Source of the DNA: a virus
DNA: 42,848 bases
Direction: 5' to 3' (one strand)
IMG/VR virus record: IMGVR_UViG_3300030103_005513
Span: 30,454-73,301 of that record
A program made the position numbers and the translations under genes. Position 1 is the stretch's first letter; each line of letters begins with the position of its first letter. This document shows, piece by piece, positions 21,924 to 31,884 of this stretch. The notes beneath the pieces are model-generated. The model made no database searches. It was not told the DNA's origin and saw only the letters and a program-made list of their open reading frames with translations.

Positions 21924-23006
21924 TTATCCGATTGAAGGTGCAGTAAGTGCAACTGTTGAAGACTCAGCACATGCTAGGTCTAATGGGAAGTTGTGTGCAT
22001 TTCTTTCATGCATTACTTCCATACCTAAGTTTGCTCTGTTCAATACATCTGCCCATGTTGGTACAATTTTACCACTGCTGTCTACGACAGACTGGTTGAA
22101 GTTGAAACCATTTAGGTTGAATGCCATTGTGCAGATACCCATTGAAGTCAACCAAACGCAGACTACTGGGAATACAGCAAGGAAGAAGTGTAAACTTCTT
22201 GAGTTGTTGAACGATGCATACTGGAAGATAAGTCTACCAAAGTATCCGTGTGCAGCAACGATGTTATATGTTTCTTCCTCTTGTCCAAACTTGTAACCAT
22301 AGTTCTGAGAAGTAAGACCTGATGTTTCTCTGATTAGAGAAGATGTTACTAATGAACCATGCATAGCAGAGAATAATGCTCCACCGAACATACCTGCTAC
22401 ACCTGCCATATGGAATGGGTGCATCAAAATATTATGTTCTGCTTGGAATACGAACATGAAGTTGAATGTTCCTGAGATACCTAGAGGCATACCATCAGAG
22501 AATGAACCCTGACCGAATGGATACACTAAGAATACAGCAAAGGCAGCAGATACAGGAGCTGAGTATGCTACACAGATCCATGGTCTCATACCTAAACGGT
22601 AGGAGAGTTCCCACTGTCTTCCCATGTATGCAGAGATACCAATGAGGAAGTGGAAGATTACCAACTGGTAAGGACCACCATTGTAGAGCCACTCATCAAC
22701 AGTAGCTGCTTCCCACATGGGGTAGAAGTGTAATCCAATTGCGTTGGAGGATGGTACTACAGCACCAGAGATGATGTTGTTACCATATAAGAATGAACCT
22801 GCGACAGGTTCTCTGATTCCGTCGATATCGACAGGAGGTGCAGCGATGAATGCTACGATGAAACAAGCAGCAGCAGCAAGTAGGCAAGGGATCATTAGAA
22901 CACCAAACCAACCTACGTAAATGCGATTGTTAGTTGAGGTTACCCAACCACAAAACTCGTCCCATCCTGAAAGCAAACCACCACGCTTACGTGAAATAGT
23001 TGTCAT
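21924..23006 (-). CDS. psbA: Photosystem II D1 protein
   Basis: 360 residues, full length and uninterrupted (no intron). D1 marks: N-terminus [44 protein letters not shown], the QB loop SSLIRETSG, and [12 protein letters not shown] before the C-terminal extension, which here is [15 protein letters not shown]. The phage copy replaces host D1 that turns over in the light, keeping photosynthesis running during infection. The residue after the processing site is Cys rather than the usual Ala or Ser. GC content is clearly above the surrounding genes, as usual for phage psbA. It has its own terminator and upstream late element. Confidence 0.98.
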   Translation of the reverse strand: MTTISRKRGGLLSGWDEFCGWVTSTNNRIYVGWFGVLMIPCLLAAAACFIVAFIAAPPVDIDGIREPVAGSFLYGNNIISGAVVPSSNAIGLHFYPMWEAATVDEWLYNGGPYQLVIFHFLIGISAYMGRQWELSYRLGMRPWICVAYSAPVSAAFAVFLVYPFGQGSFSDGMPLGISGTFNFMFVFQAEHNILMHPFHMAGVAGMFGGALFSAMHGSLVTSSLIRETSGLTSQNYGYKFGQEEETYNIVAAHGYFGRLIFQYASFNNSRSLHFFLAVFPVVCVWLTSMGICTMAFNLNGFNFNQSVVDSSGKIVPTWADVLNRANLGMEVMHERNAHNFPLDLACAESSTVALTAPSIG

Positions 23007-23046
23007 TTAAGAATGCGGGTATATGAGGGGGTAAAAGAAAGACGTG

Positions 23047-23118
23047 ATTTATACTCCCTGTAGGTCTTGGTTTAGGGGGAGTAGGAGATAACACAAAAGT
23101 CACTCCGTATTATTTATA
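23047..23118 (-). promoter_or_regulatory. psbA promoter and leader region
   Basis: TATAAATA on the minus strand at 23111-23118 overlaps the stop of the upstream SGNH-like gene; a second near match (GTATAAATC) is at 23047-23055. Between them ACTCCC (23053-23058) and GGGAGT (23077-23082) can pair, so a transcript from the upstream element has a stem in its roughly 95-base leader. Confidence 0.5.
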
Positions 23119-23886
23119 GTAACAAAAATTTACAAACTTGTCAAGCATGTCTGCTATCTTGATGTGACACTCTCTATTAGGGTGTTTTGTATGTGGATTC
23201 ACTAGATTTTTTTTCAGTAAAAATTTTATCCTATCATCATCTAGTTGCCATGTTGATAAATGATATCCGATCATGCTTGGTTTATGACCCATATCAATAC
23301 ACAAATTACTCATCAAATCTCTTGATTTTTCGTGTGACATAATCATATTAGGACTATCGTAATTGTAATTGTGGTGATTGAAAGTATCGAACCAATAATT
23401 TTTTACCCCAATCATCTTAAAATAATTATCCCAATGTTGAATTTGAGTAGATAATCTTTTTACCTCCACGTCATGATCATAATAATTCGTTGTCCACTTT
23501 AAGTTTCTTTTTTTTGTAAGATGATAAGTTGTATATTTTTTTTCTTTATTACTCCACACATCCATCCTTGCTGTAGAGGTGATGCCCCATAGGACTATGA
23601 CATTATTATATTTTTTATAGTCATCTGTATTGAAATACTCTTCCGCAAATCTAAATTGTCTTTGATTTGATGAACCACCCTTCGCAAAATTTATATTTAC
23701 ATAATCATGTCTCCTTGATAGTATAGTTCTAAAACAATACTCATCAGTTAAGTCTTTGAAATGCTTCTGGTACAATGAGTCCCTCATCTCGTCTGTAGAC
23801 ATCTCAGTGTGCCTCAAGATGTTTGGATCGTACCAACTAAATTTACCTTTAGTCCAACTACATCCGAAGGTAATCAGTGCATTCAT
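23110..23886 (-). CDS. SGNH-hydrolase-like protein, larger variant
   Basis: 258 residues. N-terminal ITFGCSWTKGKFSW (Ser at 10), block II-like NFAKGGSSNQRQFRFAEE, strand NVIVLWGITSTARMDVW and C-terminal KHPNRECHIKIADML. This is the same overall plan as the SGNH-like genes at 5.5-8.2 kb but with a longer middle and little direct similarity. The block V Asp is missing here too. It is the last gene of the glycan run, three bases after the first DUF616 gene, which suggests esterase or acyl-group chemistry on the glycan. Activity is unproven. Confidence 0.55.
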   Translation of the reverse strand: MNALITFGCSWTKGKFSWYDPNILRHTEMSTDEMRDSLYQKHFKDLTDEYCFRTILSRRHDYVNINFAKGGSSNQRQFRFAEEYFNTDDYKKYNNVIVLWGITSTARMDVWSNKEKKYTTYHLTKKRNLKWTTNYYDHDVEVKRLSTQIQHWDNYFKMIGVKNYWFDTFNHHNYNYDSPNMIMSHEKSRDLMSNLCIDMGHKPSMIGYHLSTWQLDDDRIKFLLKKNLVNPHTKHPNRECHIKIADMLDKFVNFCYYK

Positions 23887-23889
23887 AAT

Positions 23890-25788
23890 CTATGTTTTTG
23901 GTAGATTGGGATTGAGAACATTTTTTATCACGTAATCTCTGAACGACCAACCCCAGTCCCAGACATGCATCTCATATAATTCTGGTGGTAAATCATCTAG
24001 ACCAATTGATCTCTTCAATCTTCTGACCCAAAAAGAATTATTTTTATTTGAATCTTTATTGAAAGGAACTCTATTCTCTTTTACAATTTTTACCTTATCT
24101 TGAATAGAGTATTTACCATGAGAAGTTCTAATGGTGGTGGGATCGTACCACCAATCACCTTTGTTCAACCAACACTTTGTGTCTGGATCTTTTATTTCAT
24201 GCCAATCCACCTGATATATGTGATGCTCATCTTGTATCCCTGTTATAGGTCTTATTGTTTTGAACAAGTCATAACACTCTCGCAATACGTCATCGTAAGT
24301 ATTATTTGTGGTGAAACTACCTGCCTGAGGATGCCTTTTGTTTCTAGCAATCTTTGATTTTGGTGATGTAAGATCAAGACCTATAGTCTCCCAATTATGT
24401 ATCCTACTCCAGTTTAATTTTGTCAATTGTCTTGCACAATCAAATGATATCTGATCTCGATTAGACCCTATCTTACTATACTTCCACCATAGATCATGAA
24501 ACTCTGCCATCTCATCATCTATCTGCCTCCATATACATGTCAAAACTGGTGAGCAATATTGTTTAAAATCATAGTCAACTTTACTTAGAGCATCGACAAG
24601 TTCAAGCATCTGTTCCTTGCTATTATAGTTGGCACCAAAACCCTCCATAATTTCATTATGAAAAGTAAATCTATGAGGATGCAACATGTGCGTCAGAGGA
24701 ACCTCTTTCAATATATCTTTAGACAAGTCAACCCATTCTTTAGTATGAACATAACATCCATCTAACCATACCGTCTTAGATCCATATGGAAATAACTTGT
24801 GTGGACAAATTTTTGCATAAGAAGATAACCTTCTAGGGTCACCCTCTATTTCATCGTAAACAAAATCAGGTATAGGTCTGAACTCCCAAGGTCCTTTCTT
24901 CTCTACATTACCATCTGTATAACAAACATACTTTACCTCTGGATCATAATACATGTCATCAGGTATAGTATCATACCAATTTGTTATACTGGTATAAATT
25001 ATGATTTGATCTTTCTCTGGGTTATCCCACTCAATCGCATATGAATACACACCTGCATCACCATAGAAAGGTTCACCAGTTATGCGATCTGTACCTGTCC
25101 TAAAATATTCTTTCCAATCAAATAAACCTGTAAGTTCTGTGAGTAAATCTGTAAACTCAATTATATCTACCTCCTCTTCGTGGTACACATAATCACCTGT
25201 CCTATTATTCCACCACTCACCGTTAGGACTTGCATCAGAAAATTGATTTATAAGGTCTCTTGATGATTCAGTTTCATATTCTACACCACTTAATTGTAAT
25301 GCTACAGAGCATGCTAATTGATCTCTTACACCACCTCTGTTGTACCACTTCCACCACAATCTATCAAAGTCTTTTGTATTACCATTTCTCCAAATAATAG
25401 TGCATAAAGGAGAGAAGTATTTCTCAAAATCAAATGATGTTTCTGATACCTCTGTAGTAAATTTAAGAATGTCATCAGGATCTACCCATCCTTTAGATAT
25501 ATACTCAGCACATTCTTCAAGGTAGGAATGTTTATGAGGGTGACTCATTATAAAAAATTTTTTACGAGATAATATATCTTCACTTATTTCTTTGAATTTA
25601 TCATTTAGAAGATGAACTTTTGATGCGTCTATGTATACACTTGGTTCGTCAAAAGGACATAATATTTTTTGTTTCCTACTACTTCTAACTGGGTCGCCTA
25701 AATCCTCTACATCTGTTATTACTTTTACCCATGATGGTGCCTGTAAATCTTCGATATAATTGTTTGTGTTTATAGTATAGTAAATCAT
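23890..25788 (-). CDS. Two-domain DUF616-like (TOD1/MUCI70-type) glycosyltransferase
   Basis: 632 residues with two DUF616-like units. Unit 1 (about 1-200) is partly worn: SVYIDAS, MSHPHKHS, GGVRDQLA. Unit 2 (about 265-480) is complete: IIYTSITNWYD, VKYVCYTDG, TVWLDGC, MLHPHRFT, CSPVLTCIWRQ and GSNRDQIS. DUF616 proteins in plants are GT-A-like glycosyltransferases. The D-x-(S/C) and HP..R elements repeat in both units. A C-terminal extension of about 150 residues (rich in Trp) has no match I know. ATGA overlap with its paralogue upstream. Confidence 0.7.
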   Translation of the reverse strand: MIYYTINTNNYIEDLQAPSWVKVITDVEDLGDPVRSSRKQKILCPFDEPSVYIDASKVHLLNDKFKEISEDILSRKKFFIMSHPHKHSYLEECAEYISKGWVDPDDILKFTTEVSETSFDFEKYFSPLCTIIWRNGNTKDFDRLWWKWYNRGGVRDQLACSVALQLSGVEYETESSRDLINQFSDASPNGEWWNNRTGDYVYHEEEVDIIEFTDLLTELTGLFDWKEYFRTGTDRITGEPFYGDAGVYSYAIEWDNPEKDQIIIYTSITNWYDTIPDDMYYDPEVKYVCYTDGNVEKKGPWEFRPIPDFVYDEIEGDPRRLSSYAKICPHKLFPYGSKTVWLDGCYVHTKEWVDLSKDILKEVPLTHMLHPHRFTFHNEIMEGFGANYNSKEQMLELVDALSKVDYDFKQYCSPVLTCIWRQIDDEMAEFHDLWWKYSKIGSNRDQISFDCARQLTKLNWSRIHNWETIGLDLTSPKSKIARNKRHPQAGSFTTNNTYDDVLRECYDLFKTIRPITGIQDEHHIYQVDWHEIKDPDTKCWLNKGDWWYDPTTIRTSHGKYSIQDKVKIVKENRVPFNKDSNKNNSFWVRRLKRSIGLDDLPPELYEMHVWDWGWSFRDYVIKNVLNPNLPKT

Positions 25789-27314
25789 AATACACTGTGC
25801 TCTCTCATCAAGAAATCATGGTCATGATACGTTGTATATAGTTTGGGATGAAGACCTGTAATTTTTTTCATCTCCTTCAACAATTCATCTTTCCTATGGT
25901 ATTGTTGTAGGTCACCTCTCTGTGGATGTTTCCCCCTTCTACCTACCTTATTATAATATCCAAGAGGCACACCTGATTCTTCCCTATTTTCTATTACTGA
26001 CGGAAGTAATCCTGATTCTTTGAGTGCCATGTCGTATGCAATTTGATCTCGATTACATCCTACAAGCGACCACTTGTACCATGATTCATTGAATAATTTT
26101 ACATTCGGTGTCAAAGTTCTCCACACTATCGTACCAAGCGGACTACAATATGATTTGAAATTGTATCCAGAATCTTTTAGTTCTTGTGTAAGAGTTATAG
26201 CATCGTCAAAAGAAAAGAATGCACATAAAAACCCCTCCAGTATCTCATCATAATATGTAAATCTTGATGGGTGTCTAAGCATTGTAAATGGAAAACACCT
26301 TCTACTTTTTTCTATAAAATTTGATGTGTGTTGGTAACAAGCATCAACCCATACTGTATGTGATCCTTCTGGAAAAAATATATGTGGATTTGCTTTGGGA
26401 TAAAATGATAATCTTCTTGGACAATCTATATCTAAATCTAATTTTATATACTCCCATGGTTCAATGGTAGTGTCAATTGAACCATCATGAAAACAAACAT
26501 ACCTGACATCAGGATGATAATATTCTGATACTAGATTATCATATCCATTTGTGATACAGGTGTACACAATTATATCTTTTGGATCAACATTATAATTCAT
26601 GTTGAATGATCTTTTTGTGATGGGAAATATCTTACGCATGTCTCGTACGATATCTGTTGATGGTGTATGTAATTTGTATGATTCTTTGTAAGATTTCATC
26701 CTACTACTTTTGTTCATATCAATAACAAGATCAACTCTATGTGCTTTCGTGACCAAAAACTCAGCGATAGAACTAGAAACTTGATCTCTGTTTACACCTT
26801 CATCATACCACTGTCTCCACACTTTGCACCACTCTATAATTTTTGATGTCAATCTTCTCCATACCACACAATTTATTGTTTGATCATAAAACTTAAGTGG
26901 AAAATTAATTGACTTGATACGTTTACACATGTCAATAATTTCATCACTGGTAGAAAATCCATGGTTATATAACTTCTCAAACTCCTCTACCAAAGTTCTC
27001 CTGTCAGGGTGTCTTTGTAATATAAAATCATGTTTCTCTAAGAGGTTCTTAGAATATTCAATGAGTTCATTTGATATGCTATACGATGCATCAATCCACA
27101 CAGTTGAAGCACCTGATTCAAAGTAAAGGTGAGGACAATGTTTTGGATGATAAGATTTTCTTACTGGACATTTCTCATCTATGTCTATCTTTCTATACTC
27201 CCAACCCTCTGTGTCTGGTCGATCACCATCATAAAAACAAATAAATTTTACATTAGAATTAGGGGGTGGTGCTAACTTATCATAACCATTTGTTATGGCA
27301 GTGTAGAATATCAT
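25785..27314 (-). CDS. Two-domain DUF616-like glycosyltransferase
   Basis: 509 residues with two complete DUF616-like units (about 1-215 and 245-440). Each has FYTAITNGYD / VYTCITNGYD at its start, an FxDG turn, TVWIDAS / TVWVDAC, RHPDRRT / RHPSRFT, a CVVWRR / TIVWRT strand and GVNRDQVS / GCNRDQIA. The second unit is followed by KHPQRGDLQQYH, which also occurs as KHPQAG in the 632-residue paralogue, so the genes arose by duplication of a two-domain ancestor. ATGA overlaps at both ends. Probable role: sugar transfer in the cluster. Confidence 0.72.
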   Translation of the reverse strand: MIFYTAITNGYDKLAPPPNSNVKFICFYDGDRPDTEGWEYRKIDIDEKCPVRKSYHPKHCPHLYFESGASTVWIDASYSISNELIEYSKNLLEKHDFILQRHPDRRTLVEEFEKLYNHGFSTSDEIIDMCKRIKSINFPLKFYDQTINCVVWRRLTSKIIEWCKVWRQWYDEGVNRDQVSSSIAEFLVTKAHRVDLVIDMNKSSRMKSYKESYKLHTPSTDIVRDMRKIFPITKRSFNMNYNVDPKDIIVYTCITNGYDNLVSEYYHPDVRYVCFHDGSIDTTIEPWEYIKLDLDIDCPRRLSFYPKANPHIFFPEGSHTVWVDACYQHTSNFIEKSRRCFPFTMLRHPSRFTYYDEILEGFLCAFFSFDDAITLTQELKDSGYNFKSYCSPLGTIVWRTLTPNVKLFNESWYKWSLVGCNRDQIAYDMALKESGLLPSVIENREESGVPLGYYNKVGRRGKHPQRGDLQQYHRKDELLKEMKKITGLHPKLYTTYHDHDFLMREHSVL

Positions 27315-28099
27315 CCATTCAAATTATCTTTAGGTTGCAATTTACCAGACTGCTCACCCAATATTCTATTTGTCACTTGACCTGGTTCACGAGAGAACCA
27401 TCCAGTTGCTATGTATTTTGACACATCTCCTGTAAGAAAAGAACCTCTATGTACATGAGTGTATGCTGCTGGCCACAATACTATGGTGCCTTTCTTTGGT
27501 TGAAAAGATATTTCTTGATGGAAGAAATCAGTTGCTCCACCATTTTCTAAAGGGATATCATTGAGATAAATCATCCATGTCAAAACTCTATCTCTATACA
27601 GGAAACTACCATTTTCTGAATGCCATACATGGTATCCCCCACCAGAATTAGTTTTCTGTATTTTACAAGTCCATGATGATACAGGATCTGATGCATCTAA
27701 TATCCCTTTCCATTTCTTTGCATAAATTTCAAACGCTCCACCCACTGCTTGATTTACTTCCATTGCAAGAGAGGGATCACAAATCTCCAAGTATAATTGT
27801 TGATCTTTTCTACCAAAGTCACCATATTCATTAAACTGTTTGCTTCCATCACCCAATGGAGACACACTAAGTTTTTTACCCTCCACCTCACACACTTTGA
27901 CTTCTTCTACATGTTTTTTACCGTACCAAAACTCAAATGAATCTATGATAGCATCACAAAATTCCCACTTGACAAAATTATCGAACACACCTATGGCACC
28001 ATAGTCTCTCATGCCATTATAATCTGGTTGTTTATCCTCAGGTGGAAGCACTACCTTATTCGCAAATGATTGATCATAATTCACTCTTTCAATTGACAT
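27311..28099 (-). CDS. 2-oxoglutarate/Fe(II) oxygenase (prolyl-4-hydroxylase-like)
   Basis: 262 residues. The metal site is GYHVWHSENGS: H160-x-E162, an HxE variant of the usual HxD. It is followed by the strand LTWMIYLNDIPLENGGATDFF, then PKKGTIVLWPAAYTHVHRGS with the distal His (215 or 217) and YIATGW. These enzymes hydroxylate proteins or small molecules. Within a glycosyltransferase run it might hydroxylate a protein acceptor or a sugar or lipid. ATGA overlap with the DUF616 gene. Confidence 0.75.
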   Translation of the reverse strand: MSIERVNYDQSFANKVVLPPEDKQPDYNGMRDYGAIGVFDNFVKWEFCDAIIDSFEFWYGKKHVEEVKVCEVEGKKLSVSPLGDGSKQFNEYGDFGRKDQQLYLEICDPSLAMEVNQAVGGAFEIYAKKWKGILDASDPVSSWTCKIQKTNSGGGYHVWHSENGSFLYRDRVLTWMIYLNDIPLENGGATDFFHQEISFQPKKGTIVLWPAAYTHVHRGSFLTGDVSKYIATGWFSREPGQVTNRILGEQSGKLQPKDNLNG

Positions 28100-28901
28100 T
28101 TTGTGACTCCTGTTTGCCTTGGTTTATGTAGACCTGTGGTGGTATTCTACCACAGTATTCATCTAATTGCATCACTTCTTGTATCTTGACATCACCACCA
28201 TTCTCTCTCCAAAAATCTGTGAGTGCATGGTTACTATTTTTATGAAATATTTCTATGTGTTCTTCATGTATTGCTGAACCCATATCTAATCTATAATTGA
28301 ACAATGGTGTGGCATATGACTTACCACTGTCAAGAATCAAGTCTTCGGAGACTGCTCTTGGTCTGATATTTTGGTCGATTTTCCATTGCGATCCCCTGCT
28401 GTGAAGTTTAAGGAGTTTAGTTGCATGATGACGAGTAATAAGGTAGCAAGCAGCAGAAAAGTCATTGATAAATCTGTGGTGTAATTTCAATGTTATACCA
28501 TTAGGATTTATAATAGTAAGTTGTAAACAATCAAAAGCGATTGGCACTCTACGTCTAACATCTTTCCATGTAAAATTCCAATGCCTTGCTAGTGATAAAT
28601 CAACATCATCTTCCATGACAAATATTTCATCATGGTCTGTCTCTTCTATAAAATATTTGAGTGCTGAAAGATGTGACATAACACATGCTATCTCACCATC
28701 ATTCATATTAGGTGGTACAGTTCCCTTGAGATATGATTCATATTCAGCACCATCAATACCAGAGATCCTATGATGATTTTTGACATCCCAATAATCAAAT
28801 TGCTCCTCCATATATTTTTTCCTGTCGGGAAACCTATCGAGATTGATCCACAAGACAGGAGGAAAGTTTGCGAGTTTGAATAATGCCTTGTTCTTATCCA
28901 T
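28089..28901 (-). CDS. Glycosyltransferase family 25 (LPS type)
   Basis: Start chosen at ATG 28899-28901 (MDKNKALFKLANFPPVLWIN) because AGAGGAG precedes it; ATG 28931 lacks a site. About 270 residues with the GT25 order WINLDRFPDRKKYMEEQF, RISGIDG, GEIACVMSHLSAL and FVMEDDVDLSL (the DxD-like metal site). GT25 enzymes add galactose or glucose to LPS cores or, in animals, to collagen hydroxylysine. The neighbouring prolyl-hydroxylase-like gene makes a protein target conceivable. Overlaps both neighbours. Confidence 0.8.
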   Translation of the reverse strand: MDKNKALFKLANFPPVLWINLDRFPDRKKYMEEQFDYWDVKNHHRISGIDGAEYESYLKGTVPPNMNDGEIACVMSHLSALKYFIEETDHDEIFVMEDDVDLSLARHWNFTWKDVRRRVPIAFDCLQLTIINPNGITLKLHHRFINDFSAACYLITRHHATKLLKLHSRGSQWKIDQNIRPRAVSEDLILDSGKSYATPLFNYRLDMGSAIHEEHIEIFHKNSNHALTDFWRENGGDVKIQEVMQLDEYCGRIPPQVYINQGKQESQNVN

Positions 28902-29763
28902 TTCTCCTCTTGATATAGTCAACCTCTTCATAATATTTCAATAGAGATTTCTTTCCTTTTACCTTAAGTTCTTCCCATAGTTTTTTATTGTCTTCACAAT
29001 GTGGATTATTGAACCATGAATTTTTTGTGCGACCATGCTCAAGGTGATATACATTTTCAGTCAATCTTGCAACACTTGATAGAAGATTGAATCTCATATG
29101 TCTTTCATCATCCTCATATCCATACGCTATAAAATTCTCGTTTTCACCACCGAATTTTTTGTAAGTTTCAGTATCAAAAAATTGACAGAATCCATACTTA
29201 GCATCCCAATGTCTCATCCTACCATTGAATGACTCAAAATTAAATCCACTATTCACAAAAGCAGTAGCATGTTCATCAGCAATGTGGCATTGATACTGAT
29301 ACTGACCATATCCATATGGATACACAACCTTTACAGGTTCGCCACCCTCTCTGTCTGGATGCACCCACCCCTTCAATATCATATTTGTTGCATTGATATA
29401 GGAGTCAACAGGTAGTATTATATCACTATCATAATTTGCAACGACTGGAGTTTTTACCAACCATAACATGTCATTGAGTATCTTTGTCCTATGAAAAGTA
29501 AACTCATCACTCTCCTCAAAAATATGAGTGATGCAATTCATCATCTCAGGTTCAAGTGCTTGCTCAAGTAATGGTTTTACATCACGTAAATATACAGATT
29601 CCTTATCAACCTCCTTGATAATAATTCTACATGCAAAATTACGAGTGAGATATATCAATGTGGTTATGATATTTCTCATGCGATCAGCAGTCTCAATTCT
29701 AAGTGGTATAATAAACGTGCACTTAGCGAGATTGAATCTATTTACTTCTTGTCCTTCAATCAT
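28894..29763 (-). CDS. GT-A glycosyltransferase (GT2/chondroitin-synthase-like)
   Basis: 289 residues: TFIIPLRIETADRMRNI at the N-terminus, ANYDSDIILP with the DSD metal motif near 114, and the C-terminal acceptor part WDAKYGFCQFF, YGYEDDERHMRF (the ED motif of galactosyl- and chondroitin-type transferases) and NVYHLEHGR. It transfers a hexose or hexosamine from a nucleotide sugar; donor not predictable. Starts with a 4-base overlap to the GT11 gene. Confidence 0.75.
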   Translation of the reverse strand: MIEGQEVNRFNLAKCTFIIPLRIETADRMRNIITTLIYLTRNFACRIIIKEVDKESVYLRDVKPLLEQALEPEMMNCITHIFEESDEFTFHRTKILNDMLWLVKTPVVANYDSDIILPVDSYINATNMILKGWVHPDREGGEPVKVVYPYGYGQYQYQCHIADEHATAFVNSGFNFESFNGRMRHWDAKYGFCQFFDTETYKKFGGENENFIAYGYEDDERHMRFNLLSSVARLTENVYHLEHGRTKNSWFNNPHCEDNKKLWEELKVKGKKSLLKYYEEVDYIKRRNG

Positions 29764-30539
29764 AAGACCTCCCAGTTGTCACAGTATAAATCAGATGTGT
29801 CATGTGCTGCTGTGTAACCATGACCAAACCATTTCTTAGGTGCGATAATTCTCTTGTCAGGATTTTTACCTAACCAAGATCCCCACCATGAGAACGATGA
29901 GTTAGCAATAATAAAATCAGAACACATACTCATCATGCACAAGTCTGCAAGATTGTCACCACCTTCTGAGATAAGGAACCTGTCATCAGTGAACTCAGTG
30001 CTACACCATTTAGGATCATCAGAAAAAATAACCACTGTGCGACGTTTATCAAACTTTGACAATGCATTATCATAATATTCTTTAGGGCAGATTGGATGAT
30101 TGTCGCAACCGTAATCACCATGTCTCACATGTAATGCGATTGGATCTTGAACAGTTGAGATCATGTCTTCACATGGTGCTTTGATTTCATTTTTGAATTC
30201 AAAGTCTTCTCTTATTTCTTTCTCTATGATATCAAAATATTTTGTGCTTTGCAAATACCCATACACATTGTGACCATCAGGCATATTATTATATAAATTC
30301 TGATCAAAATGAAAGTGTGCTTCTTGCACATAAGTGCCTGCACATAGTCCTATATTTGTAAGTCCTTTGAGTTTGAACGCCTCAAATAATTGATGATCTT
30401 GATAGGGGTCATTAAAATCACTTGATGGTATCATAAAATCATAACCACGATGAGCAGCAATACCTCTGAGTCCAGCATACTGGAACATCTGATTACCTAG
30501 TCTTCCATGTCTTCCAAGATGGTTGAATCCTATTGTCAT
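29760..30539 (-). CDS. Glycosyltransferase family 11 (alpha-1,2-fucosyltransferase-like)
   Basis: 259 residues with the full GT11 pattern: GRLGNQMFQYAGLRGIA (donor-site loop), ALHVRHGDY (the HxRxGD motif), VVIFSDDPKWC, and DFIIANSSFSWWGSWL. GT11 enzymes use GDP-L-fucose, which links this gene to the GDP-mannose epimerase-like gene at 35.5-36.6 kb through the related donor GDP-L-galactose (inference). ATGA overlap with the GT2 gene upstream. Confidence 0.85.
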   Translation of the reverse strand: MTIGFNHLGRHGRLGNQMFQYAGLRGIAAHRGYDFMIPSSDFNDPYQDHQLFEAFKLKGLTNIGLCAGTYVQEAHFHFDQNLYNNMPDGHNVYGYLQSTKYFDIIEKEIREDFEFKNEIKAPCEDMISTVQDPIALHVRHGDYGCDNHPICPKEYYDNALSKFDKRRTVVIFSDDPKWCSTEFTDDRFLISEGGDNLADLCMMSMCSDFIIANSSFSWWGSWLGKNPDKRIIAPKKWFGHGYTAAHDTSDLYCDNWEVL

Positions 30540-31213
30540 AATAAATGTTTCTTCTTCAAGTATTCAATTTCCTCTGGTATGAGGTGATCGTTTGATCTTT
30601 GAGTTTGATTTGGATGTTCTCTATTTGATATATGTATGTCCTTTAGGACTACAGGATTTCCTAGCATTGTGTACAATCTGTAGTACATATCACAGTCCAT
30701 CAGCATAATAAGATTCTCATCAAAAAATTCTCCAAGACCATTTTTGATAGCGAGGATTGATGGAGAACTAAGAGTATTGACACCTTCCAATAATCTATCA
30801 TTATATACTGGTATTTTTGGATTGTAATGTGTTCGACCATCATCAATTGTGTGTGCAAAACCAGTGACTGCCCATCTTACACCCAAATCAAATGCCTTGT
30901 CAAGTTCTTCTGTAAGTGTAGGAGTAAGAACAAAATCATCAGAGTACAATATTTTTATAATATCTCCCTCTGCCATCATCATCGCACTGTTTGTATTGGT
31001 TGAAATATTTCCCTCTGTCGCTTTCTTGTAAGTAATATTAAGTATATCCCAGTAATCATTCAATGCTCTCAAAATTCTTTTCTCGTCACCCTGATGAGAC
31101 ACACATATCTCAAAGTCTTTGTATGTTTGATGTGCTAGGGAATAGAGTATATCAAACATGTATTGCTCACACTTTGAATGGTCATGAGTAGGAATACAAT
31201 AACTTACTCTCAT
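30536..31213 (-). CDS. Glycosyltransferase family 2
   Basis: Start set at ATG 31211-31213 (MRVSYCIPTHDHS), which overlaps the upstream stop (ATGA); ATG 31234 is further up in the neighbour. 225 residues: VSYCIPTHDHSKCEQY, YKDFEICVSHQGDEK, GDIIKILYSDDFV (SDD in place of the common DDD/DxD) and RWAVTGF. A GT-A inverting transferase with unknown donor. Confidence 0.78.
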   Translation of the reverse strand: MRVSYCIPTHDHSKCEQYMFDILYSLAHQTYKDFEICVSHQGDEKRILRALNDYWDILNITYKKATEGNISTNTNSAMMMAEGDIIKILYSDDFVLTPTLTEELDKAFDLGVRWAVTGFAHTIDDGRTHYNPKIPVYNDRLLEGVNTLSSPSILAIKNGLGEFFDENLIMLMDCDMYYRLYTMLGNPVVLKDIHISNREHPNQTQRSNDHLIPEEIEYLKKKHLL

Positions 31214-31884
31214 AGATCTAAAAGCAACTCCCATGCTTCACATCCACTTGATCTAAGTGTATCTCTTAATTTTTGACTTAGACTTCCATGTATGTACCAC
31301 TCCTCCATGGTACAAGGTCCGTTTCTTATATCTGTACCAACTAAATCATAACCATGTAATTTGAATATTTCTCTGTGTCCATACACTTCACCCCATTGTC
31401 GATATGCATCGTGTTCATATGTCACACAGTTGAATTGTAATTGCTCGAATGGAAAGTTCCTCAATGCCTCAAGTGTATTATGTGGTGGTTCAAGATCAAA
31501 AGATAAGTAATCCATATTTCTTGGAAGACCAAGATCATCTACTGCTTTCACATAATCAAATTTCATCGCATCTGCTTCATATATTTTAGTGTTAGGACGC
31601 ACACCCTCCCACTCAGCACACAGATGAGGTTCTAATTCTATCGAAAATCCTTTCCAATTATATCCCTCCTCCAACAACCATGTGTTATTGCCTATGAATG
31701 GTAATGCACCACCAACCTCAACAAATGTACCATCAACTTTTGCATCGTTGACAACCAAAGCAAATATATCTTGCCATACTTGAGAGTAATTCTTTCTCAA
31801 GTTTTTCATACCCTCTGGTTGTATTTTTAGATATTGATAATCTTTATGAAACCAATTGGATTGACCTTCACCACTAATCGGCAT
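31210..31884 (-). CDS. FkbM-type SAM-dependent methyltransferase
   Basis: 224 residues. YSQVWQDIFALVV then GTFVEVGGALPFIGNNTWLLE (SAM-binding loop), WKGFSIELEPHLC (Glu after strand 2) and YLSFDLEPPHNTLEAL are the FkbM family order. Such enzymes O-methylate sugars in phage- and cyanobacteria-encoded glycan clusters. The last bases overlap the GT2 start and the first overlap the GT10 gene. Confidence 0.78.
   Translation of the reverse strand: MPISGEGQSNWFHKDYQYLKIQPEGMKNLRKNYSQVWQDIFALVVNDAKVDGTFVEVGGALPFIGNNTWLLEEGYNWKGFSIELEPHLCAEWEGVRPNTKIYEADAMKFDYVKAVDDLGLPRNMDYLSFDLEPPHNTLEALRNFPFEQLQFNCVTYEHDAYRQWGEVYGHREIFKLHGYDLVGTDIRNGPCTMEEWYIHGSLSQKLRDTLRSSGCEAWELLLDL

Noticed and set aside
21924-23006. 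Group I intron or homing endonuclease in psbA
   Set aside because: The D1 frame is continuous for 360 codons, with no insertion and no endonuclease gene next to it.
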